Origin: Vulcanimicrobiia bacterium
GTDB taxonomy: Bacteria; Vulcanimicrobiota; Vulcanimicrobiia; Vulcanimicrobiales; Vulcanimicrobiaceae
Direction of reading: 5' to 3'
NCBI GenBank assembly: GCA_025451135.1
Contig: JANWKW010000039.1
Span: 1 to 6,306, forward strand
Length of the DNA stretch: 6,306 nt
Both the position numbers and the translations under genes were made by a program. The notes beneath the pieces are model-generated. The model searched no databases, had not been told where the DNA came from, and worked only from the letters and a program-made list of their open reading frames with translations. Within the stretch, counting starts at the first letter, position 1. Each line of letters begins with the position of its first letter. Shown one piece after another: positions 1-5,560 of this stretch.

Positions 1-908
1 CCGCCGCTGGAGCTTTGGAACGTGCCGAAGCCGTCCACGTCGGCGTCGCGGCCCCACCACTGTTCGGCCTGGAAGTCGAAGCGTTTGACGCGCGCGTGGC
101 CGAGCAGCCCGAGGCGGTTGTAGCCGTCCTCGAAGGCGGGGCGTCCCGTCGGCACGATCCGGCGCGTCCCGGCGATGTCCTCGGCGCCGATATCGATCCC
201 GTTGCCGATCGGCGCGTCCGCGAAGAAGCCGATCTCGGGTGCGGCCGCGCTGCTGATCACGCCGGTCGGGATCGGCTTGCCGCCGTACGCCGCGCCCTTG
301 TACTCGCCGAGCGACGCGGTCAGGTCGAACCTGGCCGCGCCGATCGTGCGTTCGGCCTGGACGCCCCAGCGGGGCGACGAGAGCGGCAGGTCGTTCAAGC
401 CGACGTGCGCGCCGTAGTAGCCGTACGGTGCCAGGTCGTCCAGACGCTGGCCGGGCGATTGCGCGAGCGGCAGCTCGAAGAGCCCCGCCCGATAGAGCGA
501 GCGCGTGTGCGCGTTGTAGCTGTCGAGGTAGCCGAGGAAGACGCCTCCCGGTCCGCCGCCCGCGCCCAGGCTGTAATGCAGAAACGCGGAGATCGCTCCG
601 ACGTCGGCGTTCGCCAACACGATGCCGCCCGGCGAGAAGCGCTGGCTGCCGGCCACCGGATCGCGTTCGTATTCCATCTGATAGCGGATGGCCGCGAGCG
701 TCGTGCCGTGCTTTGGCAGCGGCAGACGGTAGCCTTGGCTGCGGAACTTCAGCCCGAACGCGTTGAGTTCCGGGAGCACGCTGTGGCAGGCGCTGCACTG
801 GAGGTGATAGCGCTGTGCGAAGATCGGGATCGCCCAGGCCGGCTGCATCGCGAGCAGCATGTACGCCGCGAGCATGGCGGCGAACGCCAAGAACAGTTTA
901 CTGCGCAA
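1..908 (-). CDS. Monoheme c-type cytochrome with beta-barrel-like C-terminal region (Cyc2-like fused cytochrome-porin candidate), 3' end outside window
   Basis: The frame is open from position 908 to the left edge, giving 302 complete codons and no stop. I chose the TTG at 908-906 because GGAGAG lies just upstream at good spacing; it overlaps the end of the preceding cupredoxin gene by 11 nt. Residues 1-26 form a signal peptide ending AWA. A mature N-terminus IPIFAQRYHLQ leads to the heme-attachment motif CSACH (C38, C41, H42), followed by PELNAFGLKFRSQGY. This FA-R...CxxCH...P-LN-FG-F-GY pattern resembles, from memory, the N-terminal cytochrome domain of Cyc2-type outer-membrane fusions and related uncharacterised proteins. 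From about residue 70 on, alternating short hydrophobic and aromatic stretches separated by Gly/Asp/Asn turns fit beta strands of an outer-membrane barrel. There is no second CxxCH. Electron transfer across or at the outer membrane is an inference. An ATG at codon 12 is less likely because it would remove part of the signal peptide and has no ribosome site. Confidence 0.8.
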   Translation of the reverse strand, partial: MRSKLFLAFAAMLAAYMLLAMQPAWAIPIFAQRYHLQCSACHSVLPELNAFGLKFRSQGYRLPLPKHGTTLAAIRYQMEYERDPVAGSQRFSPGGIVLANADVGAISAFLHYSLGAGGGPGGVFLGYLDSYNAHTRSLYRAGLFELPLAQSPGQRLDDLAPYGYYGAHVGLNDLPLSSPRWGVQAERTIGAARFDLTASLGEYKGAAYGGKPIPTGVISSAAAPEIGFFADAPIGNGIDIGAEDIAGTRRIVPTGRPAFEDGYNRLGLLGHARVKRFDFQAEQWWGRDADVDGFGTFQSSSG

Positions 909-1389
909 CGATCTCTCCTCGCATCGGCGAGCCGTAGTGATAGAAGCATCCGTAGATGTAGGTGCCCGCCGCGGTCACGGCGAGCGTCTGCGACGTCGAG
1001 CCGGGCGAGAGGATGCCGCTCGACCAGGCGTCGGTGATGTTCGCGCCCGCTCTCGTCTGAGCCGACGTGCTGAACGGCGATCCGGCCGGGAACGCGGTCG
1101 CGCCCGGGACGAGCGTGGCGGTATGGTTGATGCCGGTGCCGTCGGAGTTGGTGAAACGGACGCTATCGCCGACGCGCACGTTCGTGAGCGCGGGAGCGAA
1201 ACCGCCGGCCTGGCCGGCGGGGACGGTGGAGGGCGCGTGCAGCGTGAGATCGACGTCGATGGTGACGAGGCTGCCGCCGCCTCCCCCGCCCCCGCCGCCG
1301 CTCCCCGGCGTCAGCGACGCAGCACCGGGCGTGCAGCCGCCGAGGAGCGACGCCGATGCGATCAGCGCGAATATCCGGTGGGTCATCAT
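898..1389 (-). CDS. Cupredoxin (plastocyanin-like) lipoprotein, second copy
   Basis: The product is 163 aa. The N-terminus, MMTHRIFALIASASLLGGC, is a lipoprotein signal peptide with Cys19 as the acylated residue. A Ser/Pro/Gly linker with nine consecutive glycines (residues 31-39) follows, then a cupredoxin domain (about 41-163). The type-1 copper ligands are visible: H89 in INHTATLV, then C148, H151 and M156 in YGCFYHYGSPM, the classic C-x2-H-x4-M spacing. The protein is probably a membrane-anchored periplasmic electron carrier or copper binder. The start ATG at 1389 overlaps the SCO stop (ATGA), with GGAAGG about 10 nt upstream. An in-frame ATG at 1407 would add MEGSRP before the signal peptide and has no ribosome site, so I reject it; the next ATG (1386) is equally possible. 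The gene is translationally coupled to SCO upstream and to the cytochrome downstream. Confidence 0.88.
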   Translation of the reverse strand: MMTHRIFALIASASLLGGCTPGAASLTPGSGGGGGGGGGSLVTIDVDLTLHAPSTVPAGQAGGFAPALTNVRVGDSVRFTNSDGTGINHTATLVPGATAFPAGSPFSTSAQTRAGANITDAWSSGILSPGSTSQTLAVTAAGTYIYGCFYHYGSPMRGEIVAQ

Positions 1390-1937
1390 CGGGCGAGAAC
1401 CTTCCATTGTCGCTGCACCGTCGAGACGATTTGCTGCGAGAGATCGTTGGATGCGAGCAGCGACGTCCGGACGATCCCGTGCTTGTCGACCAGGTAGACG
1501 AAGGTGGTATGGACGTCGGCGTATCCGTCCCCACCGCGATTCGCGGTGACGCGGAACGCCTGCATCACCGCGTGGACGTCGGGAACGGCGCCGCCGGCGA
1601 TCAGCCAGGATCGCGGATCGGCGTCGAACGTGCGCGCGAGCTTCTTCATGTCGGCGATCGTGTCGCGCTCCGGATCGAGGGTGATGGTCACGAAACGCAC
1701 CCGGAAATCGCGGGCGCGCGCGTCCGCGACCGCCTGCCCGATCTGCGCGTCGACCAGCGGGCAGACGTCCTTGCAGTGGGCCGAGACGAACGTGACGACC
1801 AGGGGCGTGCCGCGGAGATCCGCGAGCGAGAAGACACGACCGGTCTGATCGACCAGTCGCGCTTCCCGCGCGGCGTGCGCGGACGGGGCGAGGGCGGCGA
1901 CCGTCAGGAGGACGATCGCCGCGATTGCGCTCCGCAC
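1386..1937 (-). CDS. sco1: SCO1/SenC family copper chaperone / thioredoxin-fold protein
   Basis: The product is 183 aa, about the usual length for the family after a signal peptide (residues 1-23, cleavage after AHA). The thioredoxin-like domain has the family hallmarks in order: FSLADLRGTPLVVTF (36-50), the copper-binding CxxxC motif CKDVCP (C55, C59), FVTITLDPERDT (82-93) and the distal copper ligand His143 in DVHTTFVYLVD. All three metal ligands of the SCO site are present, so a working copper-binding protein is expected. Family members insert copper into the CuA site of cytochrome oxidase or load other periplasmic copper proteins, or reduce their cysteines. Here the flanking genes on both sides encode cupredoxins, so loading these is a reasonable inference. 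The start is GTG at 1937, 1 nt after the preceding TAG; the end overlaps the next ATG by 4 nt. No cytochrome oxidase subunit is visible in the window. Confidence 0.93.
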   Translation of the reverse strand: MRSAIAAIVLLTVAALAPSAHAAREARLVDQTGRVFSLADLRGTPLVVTFVSAHCKDVCPLVDAQIGQAVADARARDFRVRFVTITLDPERDTIADMKKLARTFDADPRSWLIAGGAVPDVHAVMQAFRVTANRGGDGYADVHTTFVYLVDKHGIVRTSLLASNDLSQQIVSTVQRQWKVLAR

Positions 1938-1938
1938 G

Positions 1939-2565
1939 CTAGCAGTAGATCCCGACGCATCCGCCGCCGCCGCCGCCGGCGCCCGGATTCGGAGTGGCTT
2001 GCGGGCCGGGCGTCGCGGTGTTGGAGACCTGGATGACGTCCCGCATCTGCGGAGCGCTCAGGTAGTGGTAGGCGCAGCCGAAGTAGTACGTGCCGGCGGT
2101 CGGAAGGGCGATCGAAACGCTCTGGCCCCCGTTGATGTTGCCGCTCGCGTAGGTCGCGCTCATGCCGCCGCCGCTGGCGGTCGTGGTGAGCGTCGGATTC
2201 GCCGGAAAGCCCGCCGTGCCGACGACGTCGAGGGTGTGCGGTGTCGCCGCCGAGAGGTTCGAGACGGTGATCGTGCTGCCGACCGGAAACGCCAGCGTCT
2301 GCGAGTACGTAGTCTGCGTGTATCCGCCGATCTGACCGAATGTGGGATCGGCGAGGCTGCCGATGCCGGTGGTGGGAAGCGCGACGCCGACGGCGAGCGG
2401 TGCGACGGTCGGAGCGGCCGTCGGGGCTGCGGTCGGACCGGGCGTCGGGGTCGCACTTCCGCCGCTCGGCGGCGCATAACCGCCGCCTCCGGAACCGCCG
2501 CCGCCGCCGCAGGCGGCGAGCGCGGTGGCCGCGAGCAGCGCGGCGATCAGTATTCGTTTGTGCAT
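1939..2565 (-). CDS. Cupredoxin lipoprotein, first copy, with Gly-rich cysteine-containing C-terminal tail
   Basis: The product is 208 aa. The lipoprotein signal peptide MHKRILIAALLAATALAAC has a good LAAC lipobox, so Cys19 is acylated. Gly-rich and Pro/Thr/Ala-rich repeats (residues 20-58, with PTAAPTAAPT) form a flexible spacer. A cupredoxin domain follows (about 59-181) with H110 in ATPHTLDVVG and C164, H167 and M174 in FGCAYHYLSAPQM. The Cys-to-Met spacing is C-x2-H-x6-M, two residues longer than in the downstream paralogue, so the axial Met assignment is less certain. After the domain comes a Pro/Gly tail ending GGGGGGCVGIYC, with two cysteines (C203, C208). A GGGAG ribosome site lies 7 nt before the ATG. 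This is the first gene of the four-gene operon and has its own promoter. The likely role is periplasmic electron transfer or copper storage. Confidence 0.9.
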   Translation of the reverse strand: MHKRILIAALLAATALAACGGGGGSGGGGYAPPSGGSATPTPGPTAAPTAAPTVAPLAVGVALPTTGIGSLADPTFGQIGGYTQTTYSQTLAFPVGSTITVSNLSAATPHTLDVVGTAGFPANPTLTTTASGGGMSATYASGNINGGQSVSIALPTAGTYYFGCAYHYLSAPQMRDVIQVSNTATPGPQATPNPGAGGGGGGCVGIYC

Positions 2566-2636
2566 GGCGTGTCTCCCAAGACGAGTGCTTGGGGATCACG
2601 GTACGGCGGAGTTCTGAAAAAAGTGTGAGGCGCGCG
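2566..2636 (-). promoter_or_regulatory. Promoter and direct-repeat operator of the cupredoxin-SCO-cytochrome operon
   Basis: This is the only sizeable gap inside the minus-strand block. Reading the minus strand, half-sites CTCA (2629-2626) and TTCA (2618-2615) lie exactly 11 bp apart with a T-rich centre. A -10-like TACCGT (2603-2598) follows 11 bp further on. There is no good -35, as expected for an activator-dependent promoter in which an OmpR/PhoB-family regulator occupies that place. The predicted start near 2591 leaves a leader of roughly 26 nt. The same repeat, 16 of 25 positions identical, is found at 3750-3726. Confidence 0.5.
2575..2593 (-). other. Inverted repeat overlapping the ribosome-binding site
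   Basis: CCCAAG and CTTGGG form a perfect 6-bp inverted repeat with a 7-nt loop. The arm nearer the gene shares GGG with the GGGAG Shine-Dalgarno sequence of the first cupredoxin gene. If transcribed whole it could mask the ribosome site; if transcription begins near 2591, the first arm is cut and the repeat may instead be a DNA site. No T-run follows, so it is not a terminator. Confidence 0.3.
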
Positions 2637-3452
2637 CTATTCCGGCGCGATCGCGTTGCGCATGGAGAGCGCGAGATTGACGAGCGCCGTATCGCCGTCG
2701 GCGTCGTGCGCGGCTCGTTCGAAGGCGGCGCGCGCCTCGATGCGTTTGCCGGTGCGCAGAAGCACGGTGGCCAGCGCGAAACGGGCGCGCGCGTAGGTCG
2801 GCGAGAGATCGAGCGAGGCGGCGAATTCGCGTTGCGCGTCGGTCGTCCGGCCGAGCTGCAGTTCGGCCAGGCCGAGATCGTAATGCGCCACGGCGTACGA
2901 CGGATCGGAGGCGAGCAGCCGTCCGAAATCGGTCTGGGCCGTCTTGGAGTCGCCGGTCGCGAGGGCGACGATGCCGCGCGAATACAGGGCACGCGCCGAA
3001 TCGGGCGCGATCCCCAGGAAGCGATCCGCGGTGGCGCGAGCGTCGGCCAGATCGCCGCGCCGCAGGTCGACGCTGATCAGGTTGGCCATCGCGGCGAGGA
3101 AGCCGGGGTCGAGCGCGATCGCGGCGTGCAGGTGGGGGGACGCATCGTCGTCGCGCCCGACGTGCGCGTACGCGAGCGCGAGATCGTAGTGCGCGGTCGA
3201 GCCTTGCGGTTCGGCCGGCGCGAGCGCGACGATGCGCTCGAACTCCGGGATCGCTCGATCCCATCGGCCGCGCTCCTCGGCGTCGAGGCCGATAGTGAAC
3301 CGCTCGGTGACCTCGCGCCGCATCGCCTGCGCGTGCAGCGCGGTCGCGTCGGTCGTGCGCCGGACGGGATGCGGGGTCGGATACATCTGCGCGCGCGCGA
3401 ATCCGGTGCAGGCGACCGATGCGGCCAGCGCGAGCGCGAACCCGATGCGCAC
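2637..3452 (-). CDS. Secreted tetratricopeptide-repeat protein
   Basis: The product is 271 aa from a GTG at 3452, which lies 5 nt after the stop of the 84-aa gene. An upstream ATG at 3530 would place 26 Arg-rich residues ahead of an obvious signal peptide (MRIGFALALAASVACTGFARA, cleavage near residue 21) and would overlap the preceding gene, so I reject it. About six TPR units of some 34 residues fill the mature protein (roughly 51-81, 85-118, 119-150, 153-184, 187-218, 221-253), with typical features such as AHYDLALAYAHVGR, ALDPGF, ALYSRGIVALATGD and AHYDLGLAELQLGR. TPR arrays are protein-binding scaffolds; no catalytic domain is present. A periplasmic scaffold or assembly factor for the neighbouring exported redox proteins is possible but is inferred from position only. 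The gene shares the promoter upstream of the small gene and may continue into the next operon by read-through. Confidence 0.88.
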   Translation of the reverse strand: MRIGFALALAASVACTGFARAQMYPTPHPVRRTTDATALHAQAMRREVTERFTIGLDAEERGRWDRAIPEFERIVALAPAEPQGSTAHYDLALAYAHVGRDDDASPHLHAAIALDPGFLAAMANLISVDLRRGDLADARATADRFLGIAPDSARALYSRGIVALATGDSKTAQTDFGRLLASDPSYAVAHYDLGLAELQLGRTTDAQREFAASLDLSPTYARARFALATVLLRTGKRIEARAAFERAAHDADGDTALVNLALSMRNAIAPE

Positions 3453-3457
3453 GACGC

Positions 3458-3712
3458 CTACTTCGCCGGATCGCCGGGAAGCATCGCCTCGCGCCGTTCG
3501 GCGGTCGCGGCGGCCTGCTCGGGTTTGCATTCCCAGCCCTTGCGGCCGGCTTGCGTGATCGGAGCGAGCAGAACCGGCGGCTCCGACGGCATCAGAGCGT
3601 CCGCGGTACGGATGTCCAGGGACGGTGCGTTGGCATAGGCGATTCCGGCTCCGGCCGCCGCTAGTGCGAGCAGGCCGGAGAGGACGAGCCGCGGGACCAT
3701 CTGCCTTGACAT
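3458..3712 (-). CDS. Small secreted protein of unknown function (84 aa)
   Basis: I do not recognise this protein. It has 84 residues: a hydrophobic signal peptide or anchor (about 5-29, VPRLVLSGLLALAAAGAGIAYANA), then a short hydrophilic part with a Pro-rich stretch (MPSEPPVLLAPITQAG), one cysteine (C62 in WECKPEQ) and an Ala/Glu/Arg-rich C-terminus. Two starts are possible. The ATG at 3712 sits at the predicted transcription start, so it would be leaderless. The ATG at 3700 has AAGG only 3 nt upstream. Either start leaves the signal peptide intact. The stop is 5 nt from the TPR gene start, so the two are one operon. The frame extends upstream to 5125 antisense to the receptor gene, but that extension is Arg-rich and lies across the promoter, so it is not coding. 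Coding status is supported by the signal peptide, the promoter and the tight spacing. Confidence 0.7.
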   Translation of the reverse strand: MSRQMVPRLVLSGLLALAAAGAGIAYANAPSLDIRTADALMPSEPPVLLAPITQAGRKGWECKPEQAAATAERREAMLPGDPAK

Positions 3713-3750
3713 CCCCTTGATTATAGCCGAATCTCTGAAGAATCCGTGAA
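3713..3750. promoter_or_regulatory. Divergent promoter with direct-repeat operator
   Basis: On the minus strand a perfect -10 box TATAAT (3725-3720) lies 10 bp downstream of two TTCA half-sites (3750-3747 and 3739-3736) spaced 11 bp apart. No consensus -35 is present at 17 bp (CACGGA). This matches the PhoB/OmpR-type activator layout and the second copy at 2629-2615. Transcription should begin at about 3713-3712, on or next to the ATG of the 84-aa gene. On the plus strand TATAGC (3723-3728) uses the same AT-rich core and would give a leader of about 11 nt for the receptor gene. Its GTG start overlaps the distal half-site, so binding there could also affect the receptor. Confidence 0.55.
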
Positions 3751-5560
3751 CCGCTCCGTACTCTTTCCCCTCGCGTTCTGCCTTATCGGTGCCACGGCGG
3801 CGCCCACGCCCCTCATTACCGGCTCGGTTCGCGACCAGAGCGGAGCCCCGATCGTCGGAGCGCTGGTCTCGGTCCGGGGCGGTGCCGGAACGGTCCGAAC
3901 GGAGGCGGACGGCACGTTCGCCCTTAGCGGCGAAGGCGACCGGGTCCAGATCCGCTGCCGGTATTGCCGGCCGACCGTGGCGCGCGTGGCCGCGGACGGA
4001 ACGGTCGTGGCGATCGTCCGGCGATATACCGCCCTCGCCCAAAACGGGCCGTCGAGCGACGACATCGCCGCCTTGCCCTATGCCCACATCGAGTCGGACC
4101 TCGCGCTGACGCCGTTCGTCCAGCTGGAAGACTCGCGTACCGCCATCCCCGGCCCGCAACTGAGCGATCGCGGGAGCCAGCGCGGCGGCGGGCTGGTCCT
4201 GGATGCCGGGATCCCCGACTACGACGTGATCTCGAACGTCTCGCCGTTCCTGACGATTCCGCAGCGCTATATCCAGGACGCGACCGCCGCGCCCGCGAGC
4301 GACGCGTACCGCTACGGCGATCTGGCAGACGGCGGTACGTTCGCGCTGGATGCCGCGAGCGAATCGCGCGACGCGGTGGCGACCGGCGGTTCCGACGGCG
4401 CGATCCGAGCGGGCATCTCGAACGCGATCTCGAGCGTCGCGGCCGGTCTCTCGCGAAACCAGGTGGAGCGGCGCGAACGCATCGACGGTTCGCTGCTGGT
4501 GCCGGTTCGGGATGGCACCCTGGGTCTGCAGGCGACGGCGTCGGACGGGCGCACGACGCCGTACGAGACGGACGAGATCTACGCGAGCTATGCGGCGGCG
4601 CACGCGTCGTACGAGCGCACGCGCGCGTTCACGCTGCGGGTCGACGCCTACGGCGATCGCGGGACCTACGAGGCCGCGTCCCAGGGTTTGCCGTTGCGGA
4701 CCGAGTGGAGCGACGCGGGTGCCGCCGTGACGGTCCGTTCGAATGCGGCGGTCGCACCATTCGCGACCTTCGGCGTGCGCTCGAGCACCGGATACTACGA
4801 CGCCGAACGCTTCGGGATCGCGCGGTTCGGCGCGTCGCTGGGGCAGGCCCAGATGAGCGGCGGCGTGCGCGCGAGCGGCTCGTGGTACGACGTGGTGGCG
4901 GCGTTCGGCGCCTACGACGCGTCCTATACGGGCGGCGTCTACGGCCTCGAATTCCCGCAGAGCGCGCAGATGACCGCGCCGCTCCTGCGCGTGCGCGTCA
5001 GCCCGGACGATCGTTGGTCGCTGACGGCAAGCACGAGCGGGGGCTTCCTGCTGCCGACCCTGTTGACGCGATACAGCGTCGAGGCGCCGTACGACGTCGT
5101 CTACGTCGATCGCGACGTCACCCACGAAGCGACCGTGGAGTACACCGACGGCGCGCGGGTGCGGTTCGCGCTGACCGGTTTGCAGCGCTACGTGAAGGGC
5201 GACGACAACGGGCGCGTCGGCGGCGCCGGCGCATCGGTCGCGTGGCAGGTCGCGCCGGACGTTTCGCTGCGCGCCGCGGTGCTGCGGTCGAGCCCGTCGT
5301 TCAGGTCACATCAGGGCCTGCGATTCGGGGTCCCTCCGGTGCCGGCGACGACCGGCTCGTTGTGGCTGACGTACGACCTGACGAACGCCCTTCGCGTCGA
5401 CGCGATCTGGCGCCAGGATCTGATCGACTATCTGCCCGACGCGCACCTCGACGGATCCGTCTCGGCGCCGCTGGGGCGCGACCTGCGCTGGTTCGTCGGG
5501 AGCGAACGCCGCCTGGGCGTGCGCTATACCGACGTCGGCCTGCGGTTCGCCGAGCGCTGA
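3746..5560 (+). CDS. TonB-dependent-receptor-like outer-membrane protein with N-terminal carboxypeptidase-regulatory-like domain
   Basis: The product is 604 aa. Residues 1-19 form a signal peptide (MNRSVLFPLAFCLIGATAA). Residues 23-92 match a carboxypeptidase-D regulatory-like beta-sandwich (ITGSVRDQSGAPIVGALVSV, then TEADGTFAL), a domain commonly found ahead of TonB receptor plugs. It contains an unusual CRYC pair (C71, C74). A divergent plug-like part (about 103-205) has LSDRGSQRGGGLVLDAGIPDYD and AYRYGDLADGG. The remainder, to residue 604, is rich in alternating aromatic strands with D/G/N turns, fitting an outer-membrane barrel. It is shorter than many receptors, no TonB box is obvious, and the C-terminus ends RFAER rather than at a terminal aromatic. 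GTG at 3746 is the first usable start after an upstream in-frame stop at 3707, with only a weak GAAGAA ribosome site. The substrate is unknown; its position opposite copper-protein genes makes metal uptake a guess. Confidence 0.82.
   Translation: MNRSVLFPLAFCLIGATAAPTPLITGSVRDQSGAPIVGALVSVRGGAGTVRTEADGTFALSGEGDRVQIRCRYCRPTVARVAADGTVVAIVRRYTALAQNGPSSDDIAALPYAHIESDLALTPFVQLEDSRTAIPGPQLSDRGSQRGGGLVLDAGIPDYDVISNVSPFLTIPQRYIQDATAAPASDAYRYGDLADGGTFALDAASESRDAVATGGSDGAIRAGISNAISSVAAGLSRNQVERRERIDGSLLVPVRDGTLGLQATASDGRTTPYETDEIYASYAAAHASYERTRAFTLRVDAYGDRGTYEAASQGLPLRTEWSDAGAAVTVRSNAAVAPFATFGVRSSTGYYDAERFGIARFGASLGQAQMSGGVRASGSWYDVVAAFGAYDASYTGGVYGLEFPQSAQMTAPLLRVRVSPDDRWSLTASTSGGFLLPTLLTRYSVEAPYDVVYVDRDVTHEATVEYTDGARVRFALTGLQRYVKGDDNGRVGGAGASVAWQVAPDVSLRAAVLRSSPSFRSHQGLRFGVPPVPATTGSLWLTYDLTNALRVDAIWRQDLIDYLPDAHLDGSVSAPLGRDLRWFVGSERRLGVRYTDVGLRFAER

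Noticed and set aside
15..1037. 340-codon plus-strand open frame at the left edge
   Set aside because: Antisense to the cytochrome gene, whose signal peptide, CxxCH and Shine-Dalgarno make the minus strand the true coding strand.
1265..1305. CCG/CCC-rich near-repeat (and similar runs near 1962-1980 and 2490-2515)
   Set aside because: These are codons for the poly-Gly linkers of the two lipoproteins; mixed GGC/GGG/GGA codons show selection for glycine rather than a DNA repeat element.
1390..1407. ATG at 1407 as start of the second cupredoxin
   Set aside because: It lacks a ribosome site and would add six residues before the lipoprotein signal; the ATG at 1389 overlaps the SCO stop in the usual ATGA manner.
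3453..3530. Longer N-terminus of the TPR protein from ATG 3530
   Set aside because: It would put 26 Arg-rich residues before a clear signal peptide and overlap the preceding gene by 73 bp; the GTG at 3452 fits better.
2340..3638. 432-codon plus-strand open frame
   Set aside because: Antisense shadow of the cupredoxin, TPR and small secreted genes; composition is Arg/Gly/Ala without a recognisable fold.
3706..3711. Perfect -35 hexamer TTGACA on the plus strand before the receptor gene
   Set aside because: At 17-18 bp spacing the -10 would be GAATCT or AATCTC, a poor match, and the hexamer lies in the coding start of the 84-aa gene; it may be chance.
3713..5125. Minus-strand open frame upstream of and in frame with the 84-aa gene, antisense to the receptor gene
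   Set aside because: It is Arg/Ala-rich shadow sequence typical of high-GC DNA, crosses the divergent promoter, has no domain, and the receptor frame on the other strand has clear protein features.
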